Made by a program: the position numbers and the translations under genes
From: an uncultured Prevotellaceae bacterium
Lineage (GTDB): Bacteria; Bacteroidota; Bacteroidia; Bacteroidales; Bacteroidaceae
Reading direction: 5' to 3'
Assembly: GCA_937910905.1 (NCBI GenBank)
Contig: CALEPV010000031.1
Coordinates: 1-32,553, forward strand
Length of the DNA stretch: 32,553 nucleotides
The notes under the pieces: generated by a model
Database searches by the model: none
What the model saw: only the letters and a program-made list of their open reading frames with translations
Told to the model about the DNA's origin: nothing
Part shown: positions 15,910-23,876 of the stretch, in pieces
Numbering within the stretch: the stretch's first letter is position 1
Layout of the letters: each line of letters starts with the position of its first letter

Positions 15910-17116
15910 TGCCGTGGGAATTATAGTTGATGATTACGAATGACTGGTTGGATGCTGAACGGTTGGACAGGGTGAGGTGCAGCTTGTCGTCGGCTTTCAC
16001 AGCCTCGGACACGTTGATGGTCCTTATACCGTCGCTTCCGGCAGCAACACTGCTTATGCTCTTGCCGTTGAGGGTCATGCCTACATTGAGTGCCGCCGAG
16101 GCACTGTAAGGCACAATGACAAAGCTCTGCCGCCCCACGCGGCCTGGTATGTCATATCCTACGGTGGCTCCGGCCTTGACCGTAATCTCTATGAACGAGT
16201 AGTTGTAGCGCGGGTCGCGTCCGTCGCGCAGACGGTCGCCCGTGTTGGTCACACCACCGCTACGCTTCAGTATGCTGAAGCCTATGTCGTTCACACCGAA
16301 CATATCCACCTTATCGCGCATTGAGCACTCGCCCTTGCGGTCTATCTTGATCTCATCCATCATGGTCCACTCCATGTCGCCATCGAACTCGCGTAGCACC
16401 TGCTGGACATTGCTGCGCTGCCGCAACTTGATGCAGCGCTCTACCAGAGAGTTAATCTCATCGTCATCGCTGATGCCCTGCGATGATTGTGCGAGTACGG
16501 TATTAGACACTAAGGAGAGTACAGCCACCAGCAGTACGGCCACCATTTCCTCTGGCCAGAACTTGACCAGAGATGTGGCGTAGGTCTTGCCCGATGATGT
16601 AGTAAGCCGTCGCTGTGGCGTGATGGGTGAGGATAGTTGAGTGATAGCCATATCGTGGATTGTTGCGATGGATGGTCGTTGCGATGGGTTGTAGGCCAGG
16701 CATTGGTGAATGATGCTGCCCAGCTGGTGTGATGCGTGCGACGAGCTGATGTGCGGCACGTCGGTGTCCGCTGTCTGCGACACTCCGCCTCGTCCCTCAA
16801 ACACATCCATGCCCATCAGCGCATAGAATGCCAGCGCACCCAATGTCCACACAGCTGCGGCATCGACATTCACGGCTGCTGACGTGAAGGTCTCAGGTGC
16901 TGAATAGGCTCCCTGCTGTTCGCTCTTGGAGTGTGCTACTCGCTGCCCGCCTTCGAACCTAAAGCTGTCGCCTGACAGCTTTATGCTATCGGGTGTGAGG
17001 ACTTGAATCTGCTGTGCCGATGTGCCATGGGTGAGGACTGACAGCAGTTGCCACACCGTGCGCTCGGTGGTCTGACCGGCTATGTGGCGAAGTGTTATGT
17101 CGTTTGCTTTGCTCAT
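15902..17116 (-). CDS. Membrane pseudokinase: kinase C-lobe, TM helix, periplasmic domain
   Basis: Residues 37-150 look like the C-lobe of a Ser/Thr kinase: VLTPDSIKLSGDSFRF in the place of DLKPxNILL, YSAPE (71-75) as the APE motif, DAAAVWTLGALAFYAL as the DVWSLG helix, and CLAYNPSQRPS with the conserved Arg. The N-lobe (glycine loop, VAIK lysine), HRD aspartate and DFG are missing, so catalysis is very unlikely. A TM helix (about 188-209) is followed by a beta-rich domain of about 195 residues with repeated SFVIVPYS/SFVIINYN strands, probably periplasmic. It begins 2 bp after the FHA-protease gene. I infer a scaffold or sensor passing a signal across the membrane to the exported proteases. 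Confidence 0.8.
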   Translation of the reverse strand: MSKANDITLRHIAGQTTERTVWQLLSVLTHGTSAQQIQVLTPDSIKLSGDSFRFEGGQRVAHSKSEQQGAYSAPETFTSAAVNVDAAAVWTLGALAFYALMGMDVFEGRGGVSQTADTDVPHISSSHASHQLGSIIHQCLAYNPSQRPSIATIHDMAITQLSSPITPQRRLTTSSGKTYATSLVKFWPEEMVAVLLVAVLSLVSNTVLAQSSQGISDDDEINSLVERCIKLRQRSNVQQVLREFDGDMEWTMMDEIKIDRKGECSMRDKVDMFGVNDIGFSILKRSGGVTNTGDRLRDGRDPRYNYSFIEITVKAGATVGYDIPGRVGRQSFVIVPYSASAALNVGMTLNGKSISSVAAGSDGIRTINVSEAVKADDKLHLTLSNRSASNQSFVIINYNSHGNE

Positions 17117-17118
17117 GC

Positions 17119-18516
17119 CTATCTGCGGAATATGAGTGTGTCTTCTTGTATAACGTTGCCGCGGCTGCGCAGGTAGTATACCTCCGATGTGGGTACAGCC
17201 CAGAATATGCCCTGCGTGGCGTGGCCATCGGCCTTGGACACGATGCCCACCGCACGCAGGCTGTCGCCGATGTATGCGAACACAGGCCCTCCTGAGTTGC
17301 CTGGGTTGATTGAGGCCGACATGCGCAGACAGCCTATCAGCGATGTGCTGTCTGCGCTGAACTCAGGTGCCTGGCCATTACCTGTGATGAAATCCATGCT
17401 GCTCACATCGTTGTCGGTCAGTGGGAAGCCAAGCACAGCTATCTGCTTGTCGCGCTGGTCGGCATAGCGATGCAAGTCGTTGAGAGTAGCCATCGTGATA
17501 TTGCCTCGACCGATATTGCCAATAGTGCTGTCACATACGAGATAGGCAAAGTCACCCAGCTCCATGTCACGGCGTTGAGCTATGGGGAAGATGTTGCGCA
17601 GGTAGAAAGCGTTGTCGTCAGAGCCCAGGCGTAGCATCTGGTCGCGGCTCTTGTTCATACAGAAGTCTGTCGAGTAGGCTATGTAGCGCTCTATGCCACG
17701 GCTGATGATGCAGCGTGCACGCACGGTATAATCGTTACTGCCGGATTCGATATTGGCGGTCTCTGCCATCGCTGCCAGACGTACCTCTGGTGCTAAGGTG
17801 CCGAGGTTGCTGCCATCGGTATAGGCCTCATCGCGAATCCAGGGCTCCACACAGTGGCGTGCGGTGACTATGAGGCCATCGTCGGTCAGGAAGCCTGTGC
17901 CATACGTGCACTGCTCCATCATTATGGCCTCCACGACCGTCTGCTGCAGCTGGCCGTCGACAATAGTGTCATGTAGCAGGATGACGGAGTCGGTCGATAT
18001 GTGGTAAATACATGCATCAAGGTCCTTGTCGATGCCCACAAGCGTGTGGGCTGGCTTGTTGCTGCCCGCTAAAAAATAAAAGCCTGCGGCTACTGCTACG
18101 GCCAGCAACGCTATGGCTGCTATCATGTAGCGGCTTGAGTGGTCGCGGTGCTCGAAGCTGATACCGCGTGCCCGGTCGTACTGCCCGTCGTTGTAGATAT
18201 TGAATCGCAGCACCGACTGGCGCGATGCGTCTGTGAAGGTCAGTTCGTCGCCATCGTACAGGGGTTGGGCCACAGCCAGTTCTTTGCCGTTGACCCGTAT
18301 GCCACGACAATCGGTGGACCGCACGATGTACCACCCTTTTTCGTCCTCGAATGGCAGTATGGTGGCATAGGTCTGTGGCTCATGTTCGGGGCTCTCTGGC
18401 AAGCACACGTTGCAGGATGCCTGCTCACCGATGGTAAGCGGGTCGAAGCCACAAAGCACAGCAGTGGCGCGATGGTCACTGACTGTCGACGAGCGGAAGG
18501 TCAGCTTATAGTACAT
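17119..18516 (-). CDS. FHA domain - TM - trypsin-like serine protease
   Basis: Residues 1-108 form an FHA-like phosphothreonine-recognition domain (LTIGEQASCNVCLP, GIRVNGKEL, YDGDELTF). A TM helix follows at 130-150. Residues 190-450 are a trypsin-like protease with TARHC (H221), GDFAYL (D322 as candidate acid) and NPGNSGGP (S408), a complete triad. Topology should be cytoplasmic FHA and periplasmic protease, so a phosphorylated cytoplasmic partner could control exported proteolysis. Several FHA consensus residues (GR, SxxH) are altered, so phosphopeptide binding is uncertain. The start overlaps the end of the upstream RyR gene by 16 bp, and the next gene begins 2 bp after its stop. Confidence 0.88.
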   Translation of the reverse strand: MYYKLTFRSSTVSDHRATAVLCGFDPLTIGEQASCNVCLPESPEHEPQTYATILPFEDEKGWYIVRSTDCRGIRVNGKELAVAQPLYDGDELTFTDASRQSVLRFNIYNDGQYDRARGISFEHRDHSSRYMIAAIALLAVAVAAGFYFLAGSNKPAHTLVGIDKDLDACIYHISTDSVILLHDTIVDGQLQQTVVEAIMMEQCTYGTGFLTDDGLIVTARHCVEPWIRDEAYTDGSNLGTLAPEVRLAAMAETANIESGSNDYTVRARCIISRGIERYIAYSTDFCMNKSRDQMLRLGSDDNAFYLRNIFPIAQRRDMELGDFAYLVCDSTIGNIGRGNITMATLNDLHRYADQRDKQIAVLGFPLTDNDVSSMDFITGNGQAPEFSADSTSLIGCLRMSASINPGNSGGPVFAYIGDSLRAVGIVSKADGHATQGIFWAVPTSEVYYLRSRGNVIQEDTLIFRR

Positions 18517-19952
18517 GACTTCATTATTAATGGTATGGCTTGCACGAGTGCCATGTCGTAGACAAATACATTCTTGCCTGTGATGTCGTTGCGCAGATCG
18601 GCAAAGGCACGGATGTCGTAGTGTATCTTCTTGTTGCGCAGAACACGCTTCTGCGATATGTCCGCCTCCACAATCTGCTGCTCCTCATCGGTCACTGGAC
18701 GATAGCCCAGTATGAGTTCCTCCACGTTCCAGCGGTTATGCTCGACCTCTGTGAGTATGTCGACCTCTGCGCGCGACAGGGCGTAGTAGCTCTCATAGTC
18801 AGCAGCCTCACGCCCCAGCGAGTGCATCTTTGTGCCGAGGTTCATGGCGCAGAACAGGTTGGAGTACTGCTTAGGCAGCGAACCCACCTGCTGCCATAAC
18901 TGCTCCAGCATTGTCTCGTCGATGGCGGCTGGTGCTGTGATGGGCACATCGGATGCCAGCGAGAAGCAGTGGTTGTATACGTAATTGATTTTGCGGCCTA
19001 TCTCCTTCAGTTTGCGCAGCGTGCTCAGCCGGCACATCCCCAGGCTGAAAGGCTGTATGGATTGGTATGCCGCGCTGTGTGCCACCATATCCAGCATCGC
19101 AGCATCGTCCGCGTGGCACAGCACGGGCACAGCTCTCTGATAGGTTTCCTCTGGCAGGGAGAAGGCCTCGTTGTAGTTTCGGGTATCGTCGTTGTGGCAG
19201 ATGGCGATGGTCAGCTGCTGGCGTTCAGAGCAGCTCCATTCGCGCAGCTTCTGCCTCACGGCTTCGTTGCGGACATTGCCGCACACGAACTCCCACTCTA
19301 TGTCGACGCAGTCGGCACGGCGGCCTTCGTAGCGAGGACGGTGCACGATGCATCGCGGAGCATCATCGCGCAGGTCGATGATGCGATAGTAGGAATTGTC
19401 GAACAGGTGACAGTAGCGCTGGGTGAGGTGGTCGCTCAGGCTGTATATGTTGTCATCGATGATCGTTATGCGTGTGCGCAGTCGGGCATCACGGCAGTAG
19501 TTGGGGTAGTGGGCCACCAGTGCAGCATTGATGGCCATAGCCTCCGCCAGCTGGCCGTTGCCCAGCAGAACCAGATGCACCGTTTGCTGGCTGTCGCGAC
19601 CTATGGGCTGACGGTCAAGCACTGGCATCACCGGTTGCACTCGCGCCGGCCGCACGAAGAGCGTCTTCGCCATCAGGTCCTCTGCCGTGGTAGCCACCAG
19701 GTCCACCTTCGCATTCAAGGCTTCCGGCAGACCCACCGTCTGTAGCAGCCACAGCGATGTCTGCTCTTCCAGCAGCATGTAGCATTCCAGCCTGCGGCCG
19801 CCATGAGCCGCAGCGTCGTAGGCCGCCGCCTCCATGTTCAGGCGCCGCATGGCCGCATTGTCGTCCGCTTCAACGAGAAGCCTCCCAGCGACTTCCTCTG
19901 AGAGGTGTGCCACTGAGAGGCCTTCAATCGTATTGCCGCTTACTATCAGCAT
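18501..19952 (-). CDS. Rossmann-fold plus RyR-like domain protein
   Basis: The 483-residue cytoplasmic protein has a TrkA-N-like Rossmann core: VHLVLLGNGQLAEAMAINAA (125-144) as glycine loop and helix, RITIIDDN (161-168) as the acidic strand end expected to hold a nucleotide ribose, and WEFVCGNVRNEAV (220-232). At the C-terminus (about 392-477) the LTEVEHNRWNVEELILGYRP motif, KKIHYDIRAFADL and VFVYDMALVQAIPLI match the RyR-like domain that is found fused to TrkA-N domains. The first 120 residues are unfamiliar. I infer a cytoplasmic nucleotide (NAD-like) sensor. It follows the PPC-like gene by 38 bp and overlaps the FHA-protease gene by 16 bp. Confidence 0.75.
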   Translation of the reverse strand: MLIVSGNTIEGLSVAHLSEEVAGRLLVEADDNAAMRRLNMEAAAYDAAAHGGRRLECYMLLEEQTSLWLLQTVGLPEALNAKVDLVATTAEDLMAKTLFVRPARVQPVMPVLDRQPIGRDSQQTVHLVLLGNGQLAEAMAINAALVAHYPNYCRDARLRTRITIIDDNIYSLSDHLTQRYCHLFDNSYYRIIDLRDDAPRCIVHRPRYEGRRADCVDIEWEFVCGNVRNEAVRQKLREWSCSERQQLTIAICHNDDTRNYNEAFSLPEETYQRAVPVLCHADDAAMLDMVAHSAAYQSIQPFSLGMCRLSTLRKLKEIGRKINYVYNHCFSLASDVPITAPAAIDETMLEQLWQQVGSLPKQYSNLFCAMNLGTKMHSLGREAADYESYYALSRAEVDILTEVEHNRWNVEELILGYRPVTDEEQQIVEADISQKRVLRNKKIHYDIRAFADLRNDITGKNVFVYDMALVQAIPLIMKSCTIS

Positions 19953-19990
19953 CGCTGGTAGGTTTAGGGTTCGTTTAGTTTAACCATCAC

Positions 19991-20659
19991 TTAGTTTGTG
20001 CGGAGCACGTAGCAATTGTATACGCTACCGCGGTTCACAATCTTGATGCGGAATGAACCGGTCCAGCGTGGAGTCCATGTGCAGATACAGCGGTCAGTGT
20101 AGTCAATGTCTTGAGCTATCAAGTTGCCATTCTGGTCATAGATGTAGAGGTCCAGGTCGGTATCGCCGTCGCCTACAGCTGTAACGATTGCCGGTATGCC
20201 ACCCGTGAACGTAACGGTGTAAATGTCAGTTGCATGAGCATTAACGCAATCCGTGTGATAGATAGAACCGTTGGTAGCACCACGAGTACCCATCTGCTCC
20301 ACCTCCTGAGCCAAGTCGCCAAGAACCTCATTGCCGGCAGCCATTGCGCGTGCATCAGCCAAAAGCTTCGTTGGATCAAGAGAGATTTGACCGCGCTTCT
20401 GCCCTGTAGGAGCAGCAGTAGCCTCAGAAGCCTGTTCCTGCTTCTCACGAGCCTCTGCGCTGAAGCCGTTCTGCTTAGCCATACGAGCAGCCGTAATCAG
20501 AGACAGAGCGTCGTTGTTAGCGTAGCCGTACTGAGCCAGTTGAGCCGCCATAATAAAAGCATACTCTTCAGCTGGCAGAACCACTGTCGTGTCCTTCATC
20601 TCCTGTGCCATGGCCGTCATTGGCAGCACCATAGCAAGCATTGCAATAAACTTTTTCAT
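19991..20659 (-). CDS. Secreted protein with PPC-like C-terminal domain
   Basis: The 222-residue protein has a signal peptide (1-19, ending AMAQ), a helical, Ala/Gln-rich middle (28-125) and a C-terminal beta domain (about 143-220): DIYTVTFTGG, GDGDTDLDLYIYDQNGN and WTGSFRIKIVNRGSVYN. This is the pattern of the PPC (bacterial pre-peptidase C-terminal) domain, often found with secreted proteases as a binding or propeptide-like module. It is the first gene of the protease/RyR operon, with a 5' untranslated region of about 220 nt. It could bind or inhibit the exported proteases encoded downstream, which is inference from context. Confidence 0.82.
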   Translation of the reverse strand: MKKFIAMLAMVLPMTAMAQEMKDTTVVLPAEEYAFIMAAQLAQYGYANNDALSLITAARMAKQNGFSAEAREKQEQASEATAAPTGQKRGQISLDPTKLLADARAMAAGNEVLGDLAQEVEQMGTRGATNGSIYHTDCVNAHATDIYTVTFTGGIPAIVTAVGDGDTDLDLYIYDQNGNLIAQDIDYTDRCICTWTPRWTGSFRIKIVNRGSVYNCYVLRTN

Positions 20660-20885
20660 TTGTTTGATTAAAGATTAAATGATTAATAATTAGGTTATGT
20701 TCACTTATTACATCTTACATTGCACATCCTGCATTTTGCATCCTCTATCTTTCAATTACACTCTTTATGTCCGCTTGTCAGTCATTTGTGACCTACGTAC
20801 TCTGCAAACATTACTTAATTCGTTGCTAACAACTGTTAAACCGCAATCAGATGCAACCTGCACGATTAGCATATCCAAATCGTGG

Positions 20886-20916
20886 CAAAGGTAAGTCGTT
20901 TTTCTCTCATCACAAA
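20886..20916 (-). promoter_or_regulatory. Promoter of the CHAT/RyR operon
   Basis: On the - strand TTTG (20913-20916), 19 bp spacer, TACCTTTG (20886-20893) is a full Bacteroidetes promoter. Transcription would start near 20879, leaving a leader of about 220 nt. No other promoter of this quality was found inside the operon. Confidence 0.8.
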
Positions 20917-21101
20917 AGAATTCGCTATTTATCTTGTTCACATCCCTGTCTTGACGTAGCCCGTTACGCCTTCACCAGTGGTGCAGCCAATCTGCTCGAA
21001 AATAGCCTAAGAGCAATTCAAAGCTAATTTATAGAACCCACCTTGCGTAAAAACGGGGAAAGAATAGTATTCACAGATTCACAGTTTTTTGCGGCAGCAT
21101 G

Positions 21102-21152
21102 TTGTGATTTGTGATTGCACATATATATATAAGTGCAATCACAAAATCACAA
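21102..21152. repeat. Imperfect 19-bp inverted repeat
   Basis: TTGTGATTTGTGATTGCAC (21102-21120) pairs with 21133-21152 with one bulged base. The spacer is the 12-base AT run 21121-21132. It has no T-tract, so it is probably not a terminator. TTCACAG-like short repeats lie just to its left. Confidence 0.7.
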
Positions 21153-21438
21153 TCACAGCTTTGTTGTGGCTCAGAACTGAATCACTTGCTCGCAAGATGC
21201 AAAGATGGTTTTTGACCCCTTGTTCTCAAACAGGGTCTTGACTTCTGCTGCACGCTCTCCCAAGGTGTTTGCGGGCGAGCCGCCCGCGCTCCCAAGGGGG
21301 CGCCCATACGTTAACGGGACACGTACCCGTCCTCGCCCTGCTGCAAGGGAGACAGAACCCATGATTTATTAGTTATTTGCCCCTTTCAGGGGCGGTTGCC
21401 CTGAGAGAGCCATTCCAACCCCACGGGGTTTAGTGATG

Positions 21439-21510
21439 ATTAAGTGATGGTTAAAAAATAACTTGGTATGAGTCAAATCGTCCCAAGTTATTATTTAACC
21501 ATCACTTAAT
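21439..21510. repeat. 28-bp inverted repeat with 16-bp spacer
   Basis: Arms 21439-21466 and 21483-21510 are complementary at 27 of 28 positions. The sequence TTTAACCATCACTTA in the right arm also occurs at 19979-19993, across the stop codon of the PPC-like gene. It may be a non-autonomous element or a structured repeat. Confidence 0.8.
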
Positions 21511-21632
21511 ATATGCATCGCACATAAGCGTATTCTATAGTCCGGCCAATCCTATTTTTGGTGACATCTTTTATCGTATCAACGTTTGCTTATTATTTGA
21601 CAGAGCATTATGCATCATCGCATTGATGAGTG

Positions 21633-21830
21633 CTCTGCACCGCGGTGTAAAGGCCGCTGCACCGCGATGTAAAGGTCGCTGCACCGCGGTGTAAAGGCCG
21701 CTGCATCACGGTGTAAAGGCCGCTGCACCGCGGTGTAAAGGTCGCTGCATCACGGTGTAAAGGTCGCTGCATCACGGTGTAAAGGTCGCTACATCACGGT
21801 GTAAAGGTCGCTACGCCGCGGTGTAAAGGA
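21633..21830. repeat. Nine tandem copies of a 22-bp repeat
   Basis: Nine directly adjacent 22-bp units (from 21633 in 22-base steps) have the form CGCTGCACCGCGGTGTAAAG plus two bases. Variation is concentrated at two sites: CACCGCGGTG is a 10-bp palindrome in about half the copies, and CATCACGGTG in the others. There are no unique spacers, so this is not a CRISPR array. Two copies of a related 22-bp unit occur at 25131-25164. Confidence 0.9.
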
Positions 21831-21976
21831 CGTGAGACATATCACTTTTACACTCATTTGCACGCCCATTTGCACTGTTTGATCTTACTGATAATCAAAG
21901 CGCTACAAGGGAAAGTAATATTATTTATAACTGCTTGATTTCCAAGAAGTGGTTTCACCCCTCCCTGTGTTCTTTC

Positions 21977-21994
21977 GTCCCTCTGGGACTTTTT
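21977..21994 (+). terminator. Small hairpin with T-run
   Basis: GTCCC-TCT-GGGAC (21977-21989) is followed by five T. It faces the + strand, on which no gene ends here, so its role is unclear. Confidence 0.35.
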
Positions 21995-22104
21995 CAAGTG
22001 GGCTCAATACCTAATATACAATATGCTATACTGTAGCTGTACAAAGACATTCATCTCAACTCATTGCAAATACTGGACAGGGCAGTAGTGGACCACTATC
22101 AGCA

Positions 22105-23343
22105 CTACGACGAATAGACCAGCGTGAGCATACGATTTGGATCGAGAAACTGTTGGGCCAAACGGTACAGATACTCTGGTGTTATGGCATCCAGTGATGC
22201 ATAGATGCTGTCAAGCGTCTGCACATCGTTGGTATAAAGAAATCGTTTAGCTGTGCCTATGGCTACGCTCTCGAAGTTGTCGTGAGACACTGCTAACTGG
22301 CCTTTCAGCTGACGCACGGCAGAACGTAGCACACGCTCTGTGAGCGGCTTGTCCAACAGGCGGTTCAGCTCAGTACGTACCAGATGCAGACACTTATTTA
22401 TGTCCGCCTGGTCGCAACCCATATATACGTTCCACACACCTGTATCGGCATAACCTACCAAGCTGCTTTCTACGGTATATACCAGCCCTCGCCGCTCGCG
22501 CAAGGTGAGGTTGAAGCGCGAGTTCATGCCTGGGCCACCTAATAGATTGTTCAGCAGAAAAAGACCCATGAAGCGCTCATCGCCCAGCGGAACCGTGGTT
22601 GTGCCCATCAGTATGTGTGCCTGATGAGTGGATTTATGGAGTATATGGGAGCCTACTACACAATCTCCTCTCTCATCACTCATCCCCTTAGGTAGGGGCG
22701 GGGATAGACTTCTGCCTAAATTACCTAATGATATATTGTCTATCTTCAATTCTCCACCCCTCACCTTGGGTTGAACATCTCCCATAATGAACAGAACGGC
22801 CCGATCGTGCGTGTATAGACGCCGGGTAAAGGACTGGAGGTCGGAGGAATGATAACTGCGCAGGCGGTCGGCATCGCCAAGTATGGATCGTCCAAGAGGA
22901 TGATTGCCGAACAATAGGCTTTCGAAATCATCGTATATAAGCTCCGAGGGGCTGTCTTTGTAGCTATCTATCTCGTCTATCACTACTTCTACCTCGCGCT
23001 CAAGGGCTTCCTGCGGATATGTGCTGTGGAACACTATGTCTTTAAGCAAATCTATGGCCCGGCCGAGATGCTGACGCAAACAGATGCTGTAGTAGACGGT
23101 CTCCTGCTTGGTGGTGAATGCATTAAGCTCGCCACCCACGCTCTCCATACGGTTGATAATCTGCATGGCCGAACGACGCTGAGTGCCCTTGAACGACATG
23201 TGCTCCACCAGATGGGCCATACCGCTCTCGTGCTCCAGCTCGTGGCGGGTGCCAGTACCCATCATTATACCACAGTATACCGTTGGACGGTCGTTGTGGA
23301 TGCACAGGACCCGGAGTCCGCTGGATAAGGTATATAGTTGCAT
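22105..23343 (-). CDS. M16 family zinc metallopeptidase (processing peptidase-like)
   Basis: The 412-residue protein carries the inverted zinc motif HLVEH (H44, E47, H48) with the third ligand E124 in VIDEI, 76 residues on, as in pitrilysin/mitochondrial processing peptidase relatives. It has two homologous halves, the second with LLGGPGMNSRF and RERRGLVYTV. It probably degrades or processes peptides; bacterial homologues of this size are often cytoplasmic or periplasmic, and no signal peptide is seen. ATG 23343 was chosen because it lies 5 bp after the trmH stop; a longer frame from 23376 would overlap trmH. Residues 211-220 (RSLSPPLPKG) look like a translated GC-rich repeat inserted between the halves. 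Confidence 0.9.
   Translation of the reverse strand: MQLYTLSSGLRVLCIHNDRPTVYCGIMMGTGTRHELEHESGMAHLVEHMSFKGTQRRSAMQIINRMESVGGELNAFTTKQETVYYSICLRQHLGRAIDLLKDIVFHSTYPQEALEREVEVVIDEIDSYKDSPSELIYDDFESLLFGNHPLGRSILGDADRLRSYHSSDLQSFTRRLYTHDRAVLFIMGDVQPKVRGGELKIDNISLGNLGRSLSPPLPKGMSDERGDCVVGSHILHKSTHQAHILMGTTTVPLGDERFMGLFLLNNLLGGPGMNSRFNLTLRERRGLVYTVESSLVGYADTGVWNVYMGCDQADINKCLHLVRTELNRLLDKPLTERVLRSAVRQLKGQLAVSHDNFESVAIGTAKRFLYTNDVQTLDSIYASLDAITPEYLYRLAQQFLDPNRMLTLVYSS
22679..22710. repeat. Possible GC-rich repeat inside the M16 gene
   Basis: CATCCCCTTAGGTAGGGGCG followed by GGGATAGACT resembles the extragenic repeat copies (C-run, short centre, G-run, then GGGG and a closing A/TCT) and is translated as SLSPPLPKG. 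The match is weaker than for the other copies. Confidence 0.45.
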
Positions 23344-23348
23344 CAGTT

Positions 23349-23876
23349 TCAGATTAGGTTTCTTACCAGTGTCCACAGCACTATGCCCGTCGTAACACTT
23401 ACGTTGAGTGAGTGCTTGGTGCCGAACTGCGGTATTTCAAGGCAGGCATCGGAGGCATCGACTACAGATTGCTGTACGCCGTACACTTCGTTGCCCAGTA
23501 TGATGGCATACTTAGTGCCGGCGGCAGGACGGAAGTGCTGAAGCATGGTGCTGCCCTCACACTGCTCTACGACCAGGATGGTGTAGCCCTGGATGCGAAG
23601 ACTTTCTACGGCTTCCATTGTGTTGTGGTAGTATTGCCAGTGGACGCTCTGCTCTGCTCCGAGGGCTGTCTTGTGAATCTCGGGGTGGGGTGGGGTGGCT
23701 GTTATGCCACACAGGGCTATGCCGGTTATGCGGAAAGCATCGGCTGTGCGGAATACGGAGCCTACGTTGTAGAGGCTGCGCACATTGTCGAGTACTACGA
23801 CTATGGGTAGCTTCTCAGCATACTGGTACTCCTCAATACTGAGCCTTCCCATCTCTGTGACTTTCAACTTGCGCAT
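23349..23876 (-). CDS. SpoU/TrmH family RNA 2'-O-methyltransferase
   Basis: This 175-residue SPOUT enzyme methylates the 2'-OH of a tRNA or rRNA ribose using S-adenosylmethionine. All three SpoU motifs are present: NVGSVFRTADAF (37-48), IILGNEVYGV and the knot-forming IPQFGTKHSLNVSV. It consists almost only of the catalytic domain, like TrmL/TrmH-type small members, with no L30e-like N-terminal RNA-binding domain. The substrate cannot be assigned. It directly follows nadA, whose stop is adjacent to its start, and precedes the M16 gene by 5 bp, so the three form one operon. MGRLSIEEY (start 23852) is an alternative start. Confidence 0.9.
   Translation of the reverse strand: MRKLKVTEMGRLSIEEYQYAEKLPIVVVLDNVRSLYNVGSVFRTADAFRITGIALCGITATPPHPEIHKTALGAEQSVHWQYYHNTMEAVESLRIQGYTILVVEQCEGSTMLQHFRPAAGTKYAIILGNEVYGVQQSVVDASDACLEIPQFGTKHSLNVSVTTGIVLWTLVRNLI

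Larger units (their letters stand above)
20920..22104. other. 1.2-kb gene-free region rich in repeats
   Basis: No convincing gene is seen. From left to right it holds a 19-bp hairpin (21102-21152), GC-rich short inverted repeats (about 21279-21310 and 21382-21396), a 28-bp inverted repeat (21439-21510), nine 22-bp tandem repeats (21633-21830) and a small hairpin followed by T5 (21977-21994). Confidence 0.7.

Noticed and set aside
21171..21362. 63-residue frame on the - strand in the gene-free region
   Set aside because: It runs through GC-rich inverted repeats, has no recognisable domain and no promoter.
21633..21830. CRISPR array
   Set aside because: The 22-bp units are directly adjacent with no unique spacers, and no cas genes are present.
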